A DNA stretch of 34,103 bases from an uncultured Cytophagales bacterium (lineage in GTDB: Bacteria; Bacteroidota; Bacteroidia; Cytophagales; 172606-1). The first letter of the stretch is position 1. Each line of letters opens with the position of its first letter. The stretch covers positions 1 through 34,103 of the forward strand of contig CADCTQ010000379.1 in assembly GCA_902805615.1 (NCBI GenBank), in the 5' to 3' direction. Position numbers and translations under genes: made by a program. The notes under the pieces are model-generated. The model had not been told where the DNA came from, searched no databases, and worked only from the letters and a program-made list of their open reading frames with translations. This document shows, piece after piece, positions 1 through 7,738 of this stretch.

Positions 1-1101
1 CTCCTTGGTTTTCTCCACGTCGAAGCGCAGGGCCGCGTCGGTGGGAGCCGTGTAGAGGCCGTCGGGCCACCAGCCCTGGTCGAGGGGGCCGTACTGGAAC
101 ACGAAGCGGTTGTTGAGCAGCATCCGCTGCACGCCGGCCTGGTCGGGCTGCACCGATATTTTGCGCATGGCAAAGTAACTCCGGACCTGGTCCACGACCT
201 TGCCGCCCCGCACCACGGCCACGGTCAGGTCGTAGAGGTGGGGGTTTTCGGGCGACCACAGTTTGGGGTTGCTCACCGGCAGCACGGCCGGGGCGTCGGC
301 GGCCACGGTTTGCTCGGCTACTTTGTTTTTGCCGTCAAAGGCCGTCACGCGCAGCTGGTCGCCGGCCCGCCCGTTTTGCAACTGGGCGGTTACGGTGAGG
401 GTGCCTTTGTCAATGTCGGGGGTGTGGCGGGTGGCGCCCAGGTAGGTGTCGGGCACGCCTTCCAGCCACACGGTTTGCCAGATGCCGGTTACGGGCGTGT
501 ACCAGATGCCGTGCGGGTTTTTGATCTGCTTGCCGCGGGGCTGGGGTCCCTCGCTGGTGGGGTCCCACACGCGCAGGGCAATCTCCTGGCCGGCGCCTTT
601 CCCGAGGTGGGGCGTGATGTCGAAGGAGAACGGGTCGTAGCCGCCCCGGTGGCTGCCGGCCTTGCGGCCGTTCACGTACACGTCGGTTTCCCAGTCCACG
701 GCGCCGAAGTGCAGCAGCAGTTTTCCTTTCCGCAGGTTTGCCGGCACGGTCACTGTGCGCCGGTACCAGAGCACGCTGTCCTTGCCCACGGTTTTGCCCA
801 CGCCCGACAAGGCCGACTCCACGGCGTACGGCACCAGGATTTTCCCGGCAAAAGCGGAGGGAACCTTGTCGGCGGAACCTTTGGGCAGCAGGGCGTATTC
901 CCACAGCCCGTTCAGGCTGAGCCAGTTGTCGCGCACCATTTGTGGACGCGGGTACTCGGGCAGCGGACTGGCCGGGTTTACGTCGGCCGCCCAGGTGGTG
1001 GTGATCCGGCTGGCTACGGGCTGCCAATTGGAGGGCTGCGCCCGGAGGGATGGGGCCCATGTGCCGGTAATCAACGCAAGCAACAGGAATGCTCTTTTCA
1101 T
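1..1101 (-). CDS. Glycoside hydrolase family 2 (beta-galactosidase-like), secreted; 3' part beyond window
   Basis: The reading frame is open from an ATG at 1101 down to base 1, giving 367 residues, and continues past the window edge. Residues 1-21 look like a signal peptide (MKRAFLLLAL start, LRAQ cleavage region), so export to the periplasm or surface is likely. Residues about 57-200 match the GH2 sugar-binding jelly roll (LSLNGLWEYAL, LWYRRTVTVP, DVYVNGRKAGSHRGGYDPFS). An immunoglobulin-like domain follows (about 205-315). The entry to the TIM barrel is recognisable by VFQYGPLDQGWWPDGLY and TAPTDAALRFD. The catalytic glutamates of GH2 would lie in the missing part, so activity and exact substrate cannot be judged. 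By family, it probably releases sugars from plant or microbial polysaccharides. No partner gene is visible; the upstream 950 bp is repeat-rich and non-coding. Confidence 0.9.
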   Translation of the reverse strand, partial: MKRAFLLLALITGTWAPSLRAQPSNWQPVASRITTTWAADVNPASPLPEYPRPQMVRDNWLSLNGLWEYALLPKGSADKVPSAFAGKILVPYAVESALSGVGKTVGKDSVLWYRRTVTVPANLRKGKLLLHFGAVDWETDVYVNGRKAGSHRGGYDPFSFDITPHLGKGAGQEIALRVWDPTSEGPQPRGKQIKNPHGIWYTPVTGIWQTVWLEGVPDTYLGATRHTPDIDKGTLTVTAQLQNGRAGDQLRVTAFDGKNKVAEQTVAADAPAVLPVSNPKLWSPENPHLYDLTVAVVRGGKVVDQVRSYFAMRKISVQPDQAGVQRMLLNNRFVFQYGPLDQGWWPDGLYTAPTDAALRFDVEKTKE

Positions 1102-1361
1102 AGGGGTTGTGAAGGGTTGCAAAAACGATTCGCAGGACGGCAAGGTAGAAGTTAAATTTCAAATGTACCGGTGCTTCGCCGGGGCAATGTTGGAGGTTCG
1201 ATGCCCGGGGTTTGGCGGGGATAGGGTTAGGAGGATGGGGGCGGAAGGAGGATGTCGGTGGATGCCGGAGGGGTGGTTGGTGGAGGAAGAAGGGTTTCTC
1301 GCGGATGACGCAGGAAGGGGAAGGGTTTCTCGCTGATCTCGGCGGAGAGGAAAAGGGGGTC

Positions 1362-1433
1362 GCGCAGACTTGCCCTGGAAGGGTCTCGCGGATAAGGGCG
1401 CAGACTTGCCCTGGAAGGGTCTCGCAGATTTTG
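1362..1433. repeat. 36-bp direct duplication
   Basis: Two consecutive units begin with GCGCAGACTTGCCCTGGAAG at 1362 and 1398. They agree over about 30 bases before diverging. Looser copies of the GGGTTTCTCGC word occur just upstream, near 1288 and 1324. The duplication lies in the non-coding spacer between the GH2 gene and the permease gene. Confidence 0.75.
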
Positions 1434-1464
1434 GTTCGAGGGAGGTTTGGAAGTGCGTAAGGGT

Positions 1465-1740
1465 TTCGATCCCGCAGATCAGGTGCGTGCCGGTTTTGCT
1501 CGAATGCTTTCTGAGAGGTGCCGAAGGGTTCGATCCCGCAGATGGTGCCCGAAGCGTATTTGCTCGAATGATCTTCGGCAACTGCTGTAGCATTTGATGT
1601 CGCAGATGGTGCGCGGACCGTTTTTGCTCGGATGACTTCCGGTAGGGGCCGAAGGATTCGATCCCGCAGATTAGGTGCGATGCGTTTTTGCTCGAAGGAT
1701 TTTCAGTAGGTGTGGTAGGTGAGATACCGCAGATGGATTT
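1465..1740. repeat. 64-bp tandem repeat, about 4.3 units
   Basis: Units begin with TTCGATCCCGCAGAT-like sequence at 1465, 1529, 1593, 1657 and about 1720, so the period is 64, 64, 64 and 63 bases. A partial half-unit starts at 1750 (TTCGATTCCGCAG). Each unit also carries a TTTTGCTCGAATGATTT-like stretch about 28 bases after its start. Units differ from each other by substitutions, so the array is old rather than a recent slip. The period is not a multiple of three and the frame that is open across it gives low-complexity protein, so this is not coding. With the 36-bp repeat it fills most of the 1102-2051 spacer. No promoter was recognised for the flanking genes there. Confidence 0.85.
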
Positions 1741-1973
1741 TGACGACTTTTCGATTCCGCAGCAGTTGCTCACGATTTTACGCGGGGAAGGGCACCGACG
1801 CCGGGCCGGGCATTTACGCCGCTATTTTCGCCGGCGCTTCGTACCGCGTACGTTCGCCAACTGGCCATTCAAACGGCAGGCGTGGGCAGGAGGGAACCGT
1901 TCCCACCCCACCCGCGCCTGCCTTGAAACTTCCGTAACGTTACTGGTGATTACTTGTCCCGTTCATCCCTCAT

Positions 1974-2051
1974 CAAGCCATCATTCCATCAAGCCCATCA
2001 AGGTTCAGACCATCAAGCCCATCATTTCATCATGTAAATCAAGGTTCAGAC
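1974..2051. repeat. CATCAAGCCCATCA / AAGGTTCAGAC interspersed repeat after permease stop
   Basis: The words CATCAAGCC(C)ATCA and ATCAAGGTTCAGAC recur (near 1972-2010 and 2008-2051). Read on the minus strand, the element begins with GTCTGAACCTTGATTT directly after the TGA stop of the permease gene (2052-2054). From memory, GTCTGAACC-type repeats are common between genes in Bacteroidota. It may act in transcript 3'-end formation, but no clear hairpin plus T-tract is visible. Confidence 0.65.
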
Positions 2052-4682
2052 TCATTCCGACCGCAGCGTCTTGGCCGGGTTGGTGAGGGCCGTGCGGATG
2101 GCGTGGTAGCTCACTGTGAGCAGGGCAATGCCCACGGCCAGCACCCCGGCCAACAGGAACACGTCGGCGCCAATGGAGATGCGGTAAACGAAGTCCTCGA
2201 GCCACTGGTGCATCAGGTACCACGACAGCGGAACGGCCAGGGCAATGGCCACCAGCACCAGCTTGACGAAGTCCTTCGACAGGAGCACCACCACGTTGCC
2301 CACGCTTGCCCCCAGCACCTTGCGGACGCTTACTTCCTTGGTGCGCTGCTCGGCCGTGAAGGCGGCCAGGCCGAACAGGCCCAGGCAGGCCACGAAGATG
2401 GCTACCCCCGCAAAGATGCCCAGGATGGTGCGCTGCTTCTGCTCGGCTTTGTAGAGGTTGTCGTACACCTGGTCGAGGAACTCGTAGGCGAAGGGGTACT
2501 TGGGCGCCACCTTGCGCCAGGCGGCTTCGATGCGGGAAATGGCCTCCTGCGGGTTGCCCGCCGTCAGCTTGATGGCAACCACCCGGTTGTCGCGGGCAAC
2601 CGAAATCGCCAGCGGCTGGATTTCTTCCTTGAGCGAAGAAAAGTGGAAGTCTTCCACCACGCCCACCACCCGCCGCGGCAGCGAGTCGCGGATGGTGTTG
2701 AAGAGCGTCTTGCCCAGGGCCTCCTGCGGGAGCCAGCCCAGCTTCTTGACGGCCGTGCGGTTGAGCAACGCGCCTTCCAGGGCGTCGGTGCTGTAGTCTT
2801 CCGAGAGGTCGCGGCCGGCAATGATTTTCAGGCCCAGCGTCTTTACGTAGTGGTGGTCGGTGAACACCGTGCGCAACTGCCAGGTTTCGCCGGTTTTGCC
2901 CTCCACGTTGAAGTTGAAATTGTCGTGGAAGCCGCCCGGCTCGCCCGACATCAGCGAGGCGCTCCGCACCTGGGCAATGCGTTCCACGTCGCCCACGAAG
3001 CCCCGCCGGTTGGAGCGGATTTCCCCGTTGTCCAGCCGCACGAGCAGGGTCTGCTCCTTGTCGTAGCCGAGGTTTTTGGCCCGCACGTAGTCGAGCTGCC
3101 GCACGATGATGAACGTGCCCACGATCAGCAGCATGGAGATGCTGAATTGCACCACCACCAGGCTCTTGCGCAGCCAGACCGAGCCCCGGCCGGTGGTAAA
3201 CTTGCCCTTGAGCACGCGGATGGGCTGGAAGGCCGAGAGGAAAAACGCCGGGTACGTACCCGCCAGGACGCCCACCACGCCCACCAGCCCCAGCAGGAAA
3301 AGCCAGAACGCGGGATCGGCCACCGGCAGGGCGAGGGGCTTTTCGAGGAAGGCACCCAACCGGGGCAGGCCGATGCCCACGAACACCAGGGCCAGCACCA
3401 CGCCCAGCAGGGCCAGCAGCAGCGACTCGCCCAGGAACTGCATGACCAGGTCTTTGCGGAAGGCGCCCATCACCTTGCGCATGCCCACCTCGCGGGCCCG
3501 GCCGGCCGACCGGGCCGTCGAGAGGTTCATGAAGTTGATGCAGGCAATGGCCAGGATGAACAGGGCCACCGCCCCGAACAGGTAGATCACCTGCCGGTCG
3601 CCGTGGGCCACCATGTCGGAGGTCACGTGCTTGTCGAGGTAAATGTCGGCGACGGGCTCCAGCGACAGGTCGGTGCGGCGGCCCTCCCGCTTGAAGTTTT
3701 CGCCCATGTATTTGTCCATGAACGCCGGCAGCCGGGCGGCCACCCGTTCGGGCTGCACCCGGTCGGCCAGCAGCACGTAGGTCATCATGGAGTTGTCGTT
3801 CCAGGTGTTGAAGAATTCGTAGTTCCGCAGGGGCGCAATGTTGACCAGGAAATCGAAGTCCAGGTGGGAGTTGCCGGGCACGGGGGCCAGGATGCCCGTG
3901 ACCTCGTAGCGGTCCTGGCCGTTGTCCACGTCGAGGGTCTTGCCCATCGGGTCGGCGTCGCCGAAGTACTTGCGGGCCACCCCGGGGCTGATGACTACGC
4001 TGTTGGGCTTGAGCAGCGCCGTGCGGGCGTTGCCGCGGAGCAGCGGGTACGAAAACACGTCGAAGAAGGTGGAGTCAATCAGGTAAAAGCCGTCCTCCTG
4101 GAAGGTTTTGTCGCCGTAGGCAACCAGGGCCCGGCCGGGCATCACCCGCACGGTGTGCACGATCTCGGCCGGGAAGTCGTTTTTGAGGGCCGGGGCGTAG
4201 GGACCCGAAGTGTAGGCCCCGGCCACCTTCTCGCCGTTCCGTTCCCCGCCCCGCAGCACCCGGAAGATGCGGTCGCCGTTGCGGTGGAAGCGGTCGTAGT
4301 CCAGCTCGTTGCGGATGAACAGGAAGATGAACAAACAGCAGGCAATGCCCAGCGAGAGGCCCACCAGGTTGAGGGCGGTGTAGCCCTTCTGGCGCATCAT
4401 GTTGCGCCAGGCAATGGTGAAGTAGTTGCGTAGCATACTCAGGAAAGGTAAGGAGGGGTGGTGATTCTTTTCGCGTTTGACGACAAAGGGCCGGAGCAGG
4501 CTCAGCACGTCGCGGACGTAGCGCCGCGCGGCTGCCCGGGGCCCCAGCGCATCGAGCCGTTCCTGGTAGAGTTCTTCCAGGTCGCCGCGCATCTCTTCCA
4601 GCAGGTGCGGGGCGCAGAACTGCTCCAGCAGCCAGGTGGCCCAGCGCGGCGGCCGGGGCGGGGGAGGGGAGGCGGAGGGCAT
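2052..4682 (-). CDS. FtsX/MacB-type ABC transporter permease with N-terminal permease-prefix domain
   Basis: An 876-residue membrane protein. Residues about 10-70 match the permease-prefix domain seen ahead of Bacteroidota FtsX permeases (HLLEEMRGDLEELYQERL). The canonical permease starts at about residue 83 (MLRNYFTIAWRNM) with a first membrane helix at 105-125. A large periplasmic MacB_PCD-like domain follows, then a central helix bundle carrying INFMNLSTARSAGRAREVGM and REVGMRKVMGA. A second periplasmic domain precedes a C-terminal bundle with the duplicated motif KEVSVRKVLGASV. The C-terminus NPAKTLRSE is typical. There is no ATP-binding domain and no ATPase gene nearby. Such proteins act in mechanotransmission or efflux of peptides or antibiotics; the substrate here is unknown. 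The gene lies 169 bp downstream of padR and is probably cotranscribed with it. Confidence 0.93.
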   Translation of the reverse strand: MPSASPPPPRPPRWATWLLEQFCAPHLLEEMRGDLEELYQERLDALGPRAAARRYVRDVLSLLRPFVVKREKNHHPSLPFLSMLRNYFTIAWRNMMRQKGYTALNLVGLSLGIACCLFIFLFIRNELDYDRFHRNGDRIFRVLRGGERNGEKVAGAYTSGPYAPALKNDFPAEIVHTVRVMPGRALVAYGDKTFQEDGFYLIDSTFFDVFSYPLLRGNARTALLKPNSVVISPGVARKYFGDADPMGKTLDVDNGQDRYEVTGILAPVPGNSHLDFDFLVNIAPLRNYEFFNTWNDNSMMTYVLLADRVQPERVAARLPAFMDKYMGENFKREGRRTDLSLEPVADIYLDKHVTSDMVAHGDRQVIYLFGAVALFILAIACINFMNLSTARSAGRAREVGMRKVMGAFRKDLVMQFLGESLLLALLGVVLALVFVGIGLPRLGAFLEKPLALPVADPAFWLFLLGLVGVVGVLAGTYPAFFLSAFQPIRVLKGKFTTGRGSVWLRKSLVVVQFSISMLLIVGTFIIVRQLDYVRAKNLGYDKEQTLLVRLDNGEIRSNRRGFVGDVERIAQVRSASLMSGEPGGFHDNFNFNVEGKTGETWQLRTVFTDHHYVKTLGLKIIAGRDLSEDYSTDALEGALLNRTAVKKLGWLPQEALGKTLFNTIRDSLPRRVVGVVEDFHFSSLKEEIQPLAISVARDNRVVAIKLTAGNPQEAISRIEAAWRKVAPKYPFAYEFLDQVYDNLYKAEQKQRTILGIFAGVAIFVACLGLFGLAAFTAEQRTKEVSVRKVLGASVGNVVVLLSKDFVKLVLVAIALAVPLSWYLMHQWLEDFVYRISIGADVFLLAGVLAVGIALLTVSYHAIRTALTNPAKTLRSE

Positions 4683-4710
4683 GGGATAAGTCGTTAGGGG
4701 TCAGGGGTGA

Positions 4711-4849
4711 GTCGTAAGCCGCCAGTCGTAAGTGATCGGGAAGGGAGCGTGGCAGTCTGCGGTTGAAAATTCCTTTTTCGTTGTAGCCTGTCCGTCGCAT
4801 CCGGGAGCGGTTCCTTCCCAATCCCACTTACGACTGGCGACTTACGACT
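4711..4849. repeat. Inverted repeat between padR-like gene and permease gene
   Basis: The left arm starts GTCGTAAGCCGCCAGTCGTA at 4711 and runs to about 4749. The right arm (about 4808-4849) is its imperfect reverse complement, ending CTTACGAC. The spacer between them is about 60 bp. The right arm begins three bases after the TAG stop of the PadR gene (4852-4854, minus strand). In RNA the arms could fold into a stem of about 35 bp that may lower read-through from padR into the permease gene. Neither arm is followed by a T-tract, so it is not a simple terminator. Confidence 0.8.
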
Positions 4850-4851
4850 GT

Positions 4852-5178
4852 CTATGGCAATGCGATTTCGGGAATCAGGTCCCACATCTGGTTCCGGATC
4901 TGGCGGATTTCCCGCAGGGCCCGGCTGCCGGCGGCGGTCACGGCGTAGAGGCGCTTGCGGCGGCCCCCGCGTTCGGCCGTCACGCCGCCCAGTTGTGAGG
5001 TCACCAGCCCTTTCTCAGCCAGCCGGTTGAGGGCCGAATGCACGGCGCCCAGGTTGACCGGCCGGCTCAGTTGTTTTTCGAGTTCGCTCACGATGGCGGC
5101 GCCGTACGCCTCGCCGTACCGCAGCGCCACGGCCAGCAGCACCACCTCCTCGAATTCGCCCAGGTAGGTTCCTTTCAT
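4852..5178 (-). CDS. PadR family transcriptional regulator
   Basis: A 108-residue winged-helix protein, typical of the short PadR subfamily. Residues 1-75 form the wHTH core: MKGTYLGEFEEVVLLAVALR, then YGAAIVSELEKQL, then the recognition region LGAVHSALNRLAEKGLVTS. The wing GGRRKRLYAVTAAGSRALRE is characteristic. PadR genes lie directly upstream of prefix-domain FtsX permeases in many Bacteroidota, and the family usually represses its own operon and the adjacent transporter. An imperfect 20-bp palindrome 32 bp upstream of the start (5211-5230) is a plausible autoregulatory site. The inducing ligand is unknown. The start at 5178 gives the standard N-terminus of the family. Confidence 0.93.
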   Translation of the reverse strand: MKGTYLGEFEEVVLLAVALRYGEAYGAAIVSELEKQLSRPVNLGAVHSALNRLAEKGLVTSQLGGVTAERGGRRKRLYAVTAAGSRALREIRQIRNQMWDLIPEIALP

Positions 5179-5210
5179 CGGGTCACGGGGGATTTTTTGC
5201 GCGTTTGATT

Positions 5211-5230
5211 TGTCATGTATATGTATAACA
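5211..5230. promoter_or_regulatory. Putative PadR operator (imperfect 20-bp palindrome)
   Basis: The sequence TGTCATGTATATGTATAACA pairs with its own reverse complement at 14 of 20 positions, with outer TGT/ACA ends and a central ATAT. It contains ATGT and ACA half-site words like those in the ATGT-N8-ACAT sites known for PadR proteins. It is AT-rich in a GC-rich neighbourhood and lies 32 bp upstream of the PadR start codon, where an autorepressor would bind. Binding is an inference. Confidence 0.55.
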
Positions 5231-5367
5231 AATCGGGGGCCAATCCGGGCACCCGGCGCCGGAACGGCCCGGAGAGCGGTTTTGGGCGGAAAATAGGCCG
5301 CGGGCCTGTCCGGAACCGGACGGTAAGTGTCCGCCCGGTGCGGGTACTGGCAGGAAGGGTGCGGAGG

Positions 5368-5836
5368 AAAAAGGGATCACCACGGAGACACGGAGGGCAC
5401 GGAGGTACACGGAGAAAAGGGAGAGGCTTGAGAGTCGCCTGTCATACGGGTGGCGGGAAAGCGCCGTATCACGGGAAGGGGTCGCATCGCGGCTCCCCTC
5501 CTCGGAGGGGTTAGGGGGTGGGTTTACCGCCAGGAGACAAGTTAAAAAGCGATCAGTGCATCATCACAATCTTATCTCTCCACACCGATACTCCTCAAAA
5601 TGATTTTCATCACCAAAGTACTCTAACGTGCTGACCCCCAAGCAATTCGTCTCCTTTCGGTAAACCCACCCCCGGCCCCTCCAAGGAGGGGAGCCGCGAT
5701 GCGACCCCTTCCCGCGATGCGGCGCTTTCCCGTGATACGGCGCTTTCCCGCCACCCGTACGCTAGGCGACTCTCAAGCCTCTCCCTTTTCTCCGTGTACC
5801 TCCGTGCCCTCCGTGTCTCCGTGGTGATCCCTTTTT
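5368..5836. repeat. Composite long inverted repeat (arms about 174 and 194 bp)
   Basis: The left arm (5368-5541) runs through CACCACGGAGACACGGAGGG, a GAGAGGCTTGAGAGTCGCC stretch, a GCGGGAAAGCGCCGTATCAC stretch, then a GCATCGCGGCTCCCCTCC / GGAGGGG / GGGGTGGGTTTAC block. The right arm (5643-5836) holds the same modules in reverse order and complement. It has one extra copy of a roughly 19-bp unit (CGATGCGGCGCTTTCCC type). The central 100 bp is AT-richer and unique. The element lies between the divergent padR-like gene and the hypothetical gene at 6209. Parts of it recur at 25811-26034 and its CCACGGAGACMCGGAGGG end recurs at 9029 and 9328. No transposase or target-site duplication was seen. Confidence 0.85.
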
Positions 5837-6208
5837 CTTCATCGTCCATCCGGGTGCGCATTAGAAAGGGTGAATGAAACTTTTACAAGATTGTGCCGGG
5901 GCCGCTTCGTCACCCCGCCGGCCGCTGCCCGGTGCCGTAGCGGGGCGGAAGCATGGGGTAAAAGCTTTTCGGTAAAAATCACAGCCACAAGCCCGTAGCA
6001 GGGGCGTTACCCTCCCTTTTGACTAATCCAATAATGGCGGCGGCGTTCCCGATTTTTTAAAAACCATCCCGCTGCGCCCCGCGTAGAAAACCTAGTTTTC
6101 CGCAGTGCCCGGCGGCTGGTAGAATTTCTACAGCGGCCGGCCGGCGCAACGGCGGGGCGTGGAAAAGCGTTGCCGGGAGGTCGTCCGTGACTAATCGTTC
6201 ATTTACGT
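5837..6208. other. Non-coding stretch upstream of the hypothetical gene
   Basis: No convincing gene. Two small perfect dyads are visible: GAAAAC-CTA-GTTTTC at 6086-6100 and GTAGAA-T-TTCTAC at 6119-6131. They lie 109-123 and 78-90 bp before the next start codon and could be regulatory, but no partner regulator or clear -33/-7 promoter pair was found. The rest is GC-rich with an AT-rich patch at about 6040-6066. Confidence 0.4.
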
Positions 6209-6667
6209 ATGAGGCTTTATTTCTACAACCAACTGCTCTACGGCGGCAAACTCACCGACCTGGCCGGCTTGCCGCGGGAAGAGCAGGAGCGGATCACGCA
6301 GCACAACCGTTACGTGGAAAGGTGCCTGGGCGCCCTCCGCTGCCCGCTGCACCCCGGCGTTACGTCCCGGGTGCTGCCCGAGTGGAAAAAGGGCAAAATC
6401 AGCTTTTCCCTCTTTACCTGTTGCCCGGGGCACGCGTTCGACGTGCAGCAGGCCATGCGGCGGCTCTCGCTCCGGGGAGAATGCCTGGCCGGTACCCGCG
6501 CGGGGTGCGCCGAAGACTCCGTTCCGGCCGAACCGGCGCGCCCCGGCTTTGCGCTGCTGCCGGCCCTGCGGTCCCTGCTGGGGGCTTTCCGGCCGGGAAG
6601 CCGCGCCCCCGAAACCGGGCGGATGTACGCCCCGGACACCCCGGCGACCGGGCCGCTAACGGCCTGA
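6209..6667 (+). CDS. Hypothetical protein with N-terminal cysteine-containing conserved-looking region
   Basis: A 152-residue protein I do not recognise. The first 90 residues read like a genuine protein: MRLYFYNQLLYGGKLTDLAG, then a charged helix, CPLHP at about 45-49, VLPEWKKGKISFSLFTCCPG at about 56-75, and an amphipathic DVQQAMRRLSLRG. The CPLHP and CCPG pairs could bind a metal. The C-terminal 60 residues are rich in Ala, Pro, Gly and Arg and resemble translated GC-rich non-coding DNA, so the true end may be earlier or a frameshift may be present. The start at 6209 is the first ATG giving this N-terminus. The longer overlapping frame from 6187 gives an Arg/Pro/Ala-rich product and was not chosen. 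It precedes the ATP-grasp gene by 150 bp on the same strand. Confidence 0.55.
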   Translation: MRLYFYNQLLYGGKLTDLAGLPREEQERITQHNRYVERCLGALRCPLHPGVTSRVLPEWKKGKISFSLFTCCPGHAFDVQQAMRRLSLRGECLAGTRAGCAEDSVPAEPARPGFALLPALRSLLGAFRPGSRAPETGRMYAPDTPATGPLTA

Positions 6668-6747
6668 GCCCGTGGCCGCAATACCGGGCAGGCGGGACCC
6701 GGCACGCCAAGTTAAGGCTGTGAATCACGCACTTACCGTGCGCATTT

Positions 6748-6759
6748 GGAGAATTCTCC
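6748..6759. promoter_or_regulatory. Perfect 12-bp palindrome upstream of ATP-grasp gene
   Basis: GGAGAATTCTCC is a perfect dyad 58 bp before the ATP-grasp start codon. It is flanked by TTTG (6745-6748) and TAATCTTG (6761-6768). These resemble Bacteroidota -33 and -7 elements but are only 12 bp apart, too close for the usual 19-20. It may be an operator or chance; no cognate regulator is adjacent. Confidence 0.3.
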
Positions 6760-6817
6760 CTAATCTTGCGCCCGCATAGACCACATTGCAAACCGATATA
6801 AACCAACTTACGACGAT

Positions 6818-7738
6818 ATGCGTGTTCCGAAAGACAATCCCTATGGGAGCCAATGGCGGTGGTTTTTGAACGAGGTGATCAAGCACGAACTGGCCGCCTT
6901 CAACCTCAAAGACCGCCCCGGCAAGAACAAGAAAGTGCTGCTGTATCCCGAATACCCGGGTACCCGCGCCGTGCTCCGCAAGATCCTGATCGTGCTGGGC
7001 TACGAAATCACCAGCGACCTCAACGATACCTACGCGTTTGCCATCAACTGGGAGGACACCACCTACCGCCGGCCTTCCCCCGAACTGCTGGCGCTGAGCC
7101 GGAAAATGCCCGTGCTCAACCTCCACTGCAATGACATCAGCAAAGAATACGTGGAAAAGGTGTTCCGGTCGGTGTTCGGCTACGGCACCTTCGTGGACCC
7201 GCTCACGCACCAGGGCAAGTGCGTGCGCAAGGGCAACGCCAACGCCACCCACGACGGCTCGGTGATCCAGTGCCCCGCCGCCACCGTGGACGAAGGGTTC
7301 ATCTACCAGATCGTGATCAACAACCAGATTGACGCCACGCAGGTGGAAGACATCCGGGTGCCCGTGTTCTGGGGCAACGTGCCGTTCGTGTACGTGAAAA
7401 ACCGCCCCCTCGACGCCCGCTTCCTGAGCAAAAACAACCAGGTGGTCATGCGCGAACCCACCGCGCTGTTCAGCCGCGAAGAGATTGCCAAGATCGGCGA
7501 GTTCTGCAACCAGATGCAGCTCGACTACGGCGAACTCGACGTGCTCCGGTGCCGCGATACCAAGCAGATCTACATCGTGGACGTCAACAACACCCCGGGC
7601 GGCCCGGCCAACGGCCTGACCTGGCCCGACCAGATCCGGGCCATGCACAAACTCGCCAAAGGGTTTGCCGGGAACTTCCCGGCGTTCAACCCGCGCCAGG
7701 ATCAGCCGAAAGCAATGCCCGTATCCCCGCTCGCATGA
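6818..7738 (+). CDS. ATP-grasp-like protein, function unknown
   Basis: A 306-residue cytoplasmic protein. The C-terminal half has ATP-grasp metal-site features: LDYGELDVLR (235-244) and YIVDVNNTPGG (252-262), matching the acidic residue and the D-x-N/E-x-N/T-P signature that bind Mg-ATP. A glycine-rich, Lys-containing stretch at 133-153 (GKCVRKGNANATHDGSVIQC) could be the ATP-grasp beta hairpin. The N-terminal region resembles the pre-ATP-grasp Rossmann-like lobe (KVLLYPEYPGTRAVLRKIL). ATP-grasp enzymes join a carboxylate to an amine or thiol through an acyl phosphate; the substrates here are unknown. The stop codon overlaps the start of the next gene (ATGA), so the DUF418 protein is probably made in step with it. 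The nearby QueC-like enzymes are also ATP-dependent. Confidence 0.75.
   Translation: MRVPKDNPYGSQWRWFLNEVIKHELAAFNLKDRPGKNKKVLLYPEYPGTRAVLRKILIVLGYEITSDLNDTYAFAINWEDTTYRRPSPELLALSRKMPVLNLHCNDISKEYVEKVFRSVFGYGTFVDPLTHQGKCVRKGNANATHDGSVIQCPAATVDEGFIYQIVINNQIDATQVEDIRVPVFWGNVPFVYVKNRPLDARFLSKNNQVVMREPTALFSREEIAKIGEFCNQMQLDYGELDVLRCRDTKQIYIVDVNNTPGGPANGLTWPDQIRAMHKLAKGFAGNFPAFNPRQDQPKAMPVSPLA

Noticed and set aside
1465-1740. CRISPR array
   Set aside because: Units are contiguous 64-bp repeats drifting throughout, with no 20-40 bp unique spacers between constant repeats, and no cas gene is present.
1159-1773. 204-codon minus-strand frame across the tandem repeats
   Set aside because: The repeat period of 64 is not a multiple of three and the product is a Ser/Pro-rich string that shifts between repeat frames; it has no domain features.
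2103-4433. 776-codon open frame antisense to the permease gene
   Set aside because: The product is rich in His, Gln, Gly and Val with no domain features. It is a shadow produced by the strong third-position GC bias of the real permease gene.
5837-6208. Riboswitch or structured leader before the hypothetical gene
   Set aside because: Two small dyads are present but no known riboswitch core (cobalamin, TPP, SAM or preQ1 signatures) could be recognised.
6745-6768. Bacteroidota promoter TTTG ... TAATCTTG before the ATP-grasp gene
   Set aside because: The spacing is 12 bp instead of 19-20 and the second box has a mismatch; only the palindrome between them was kept, at low confidence.
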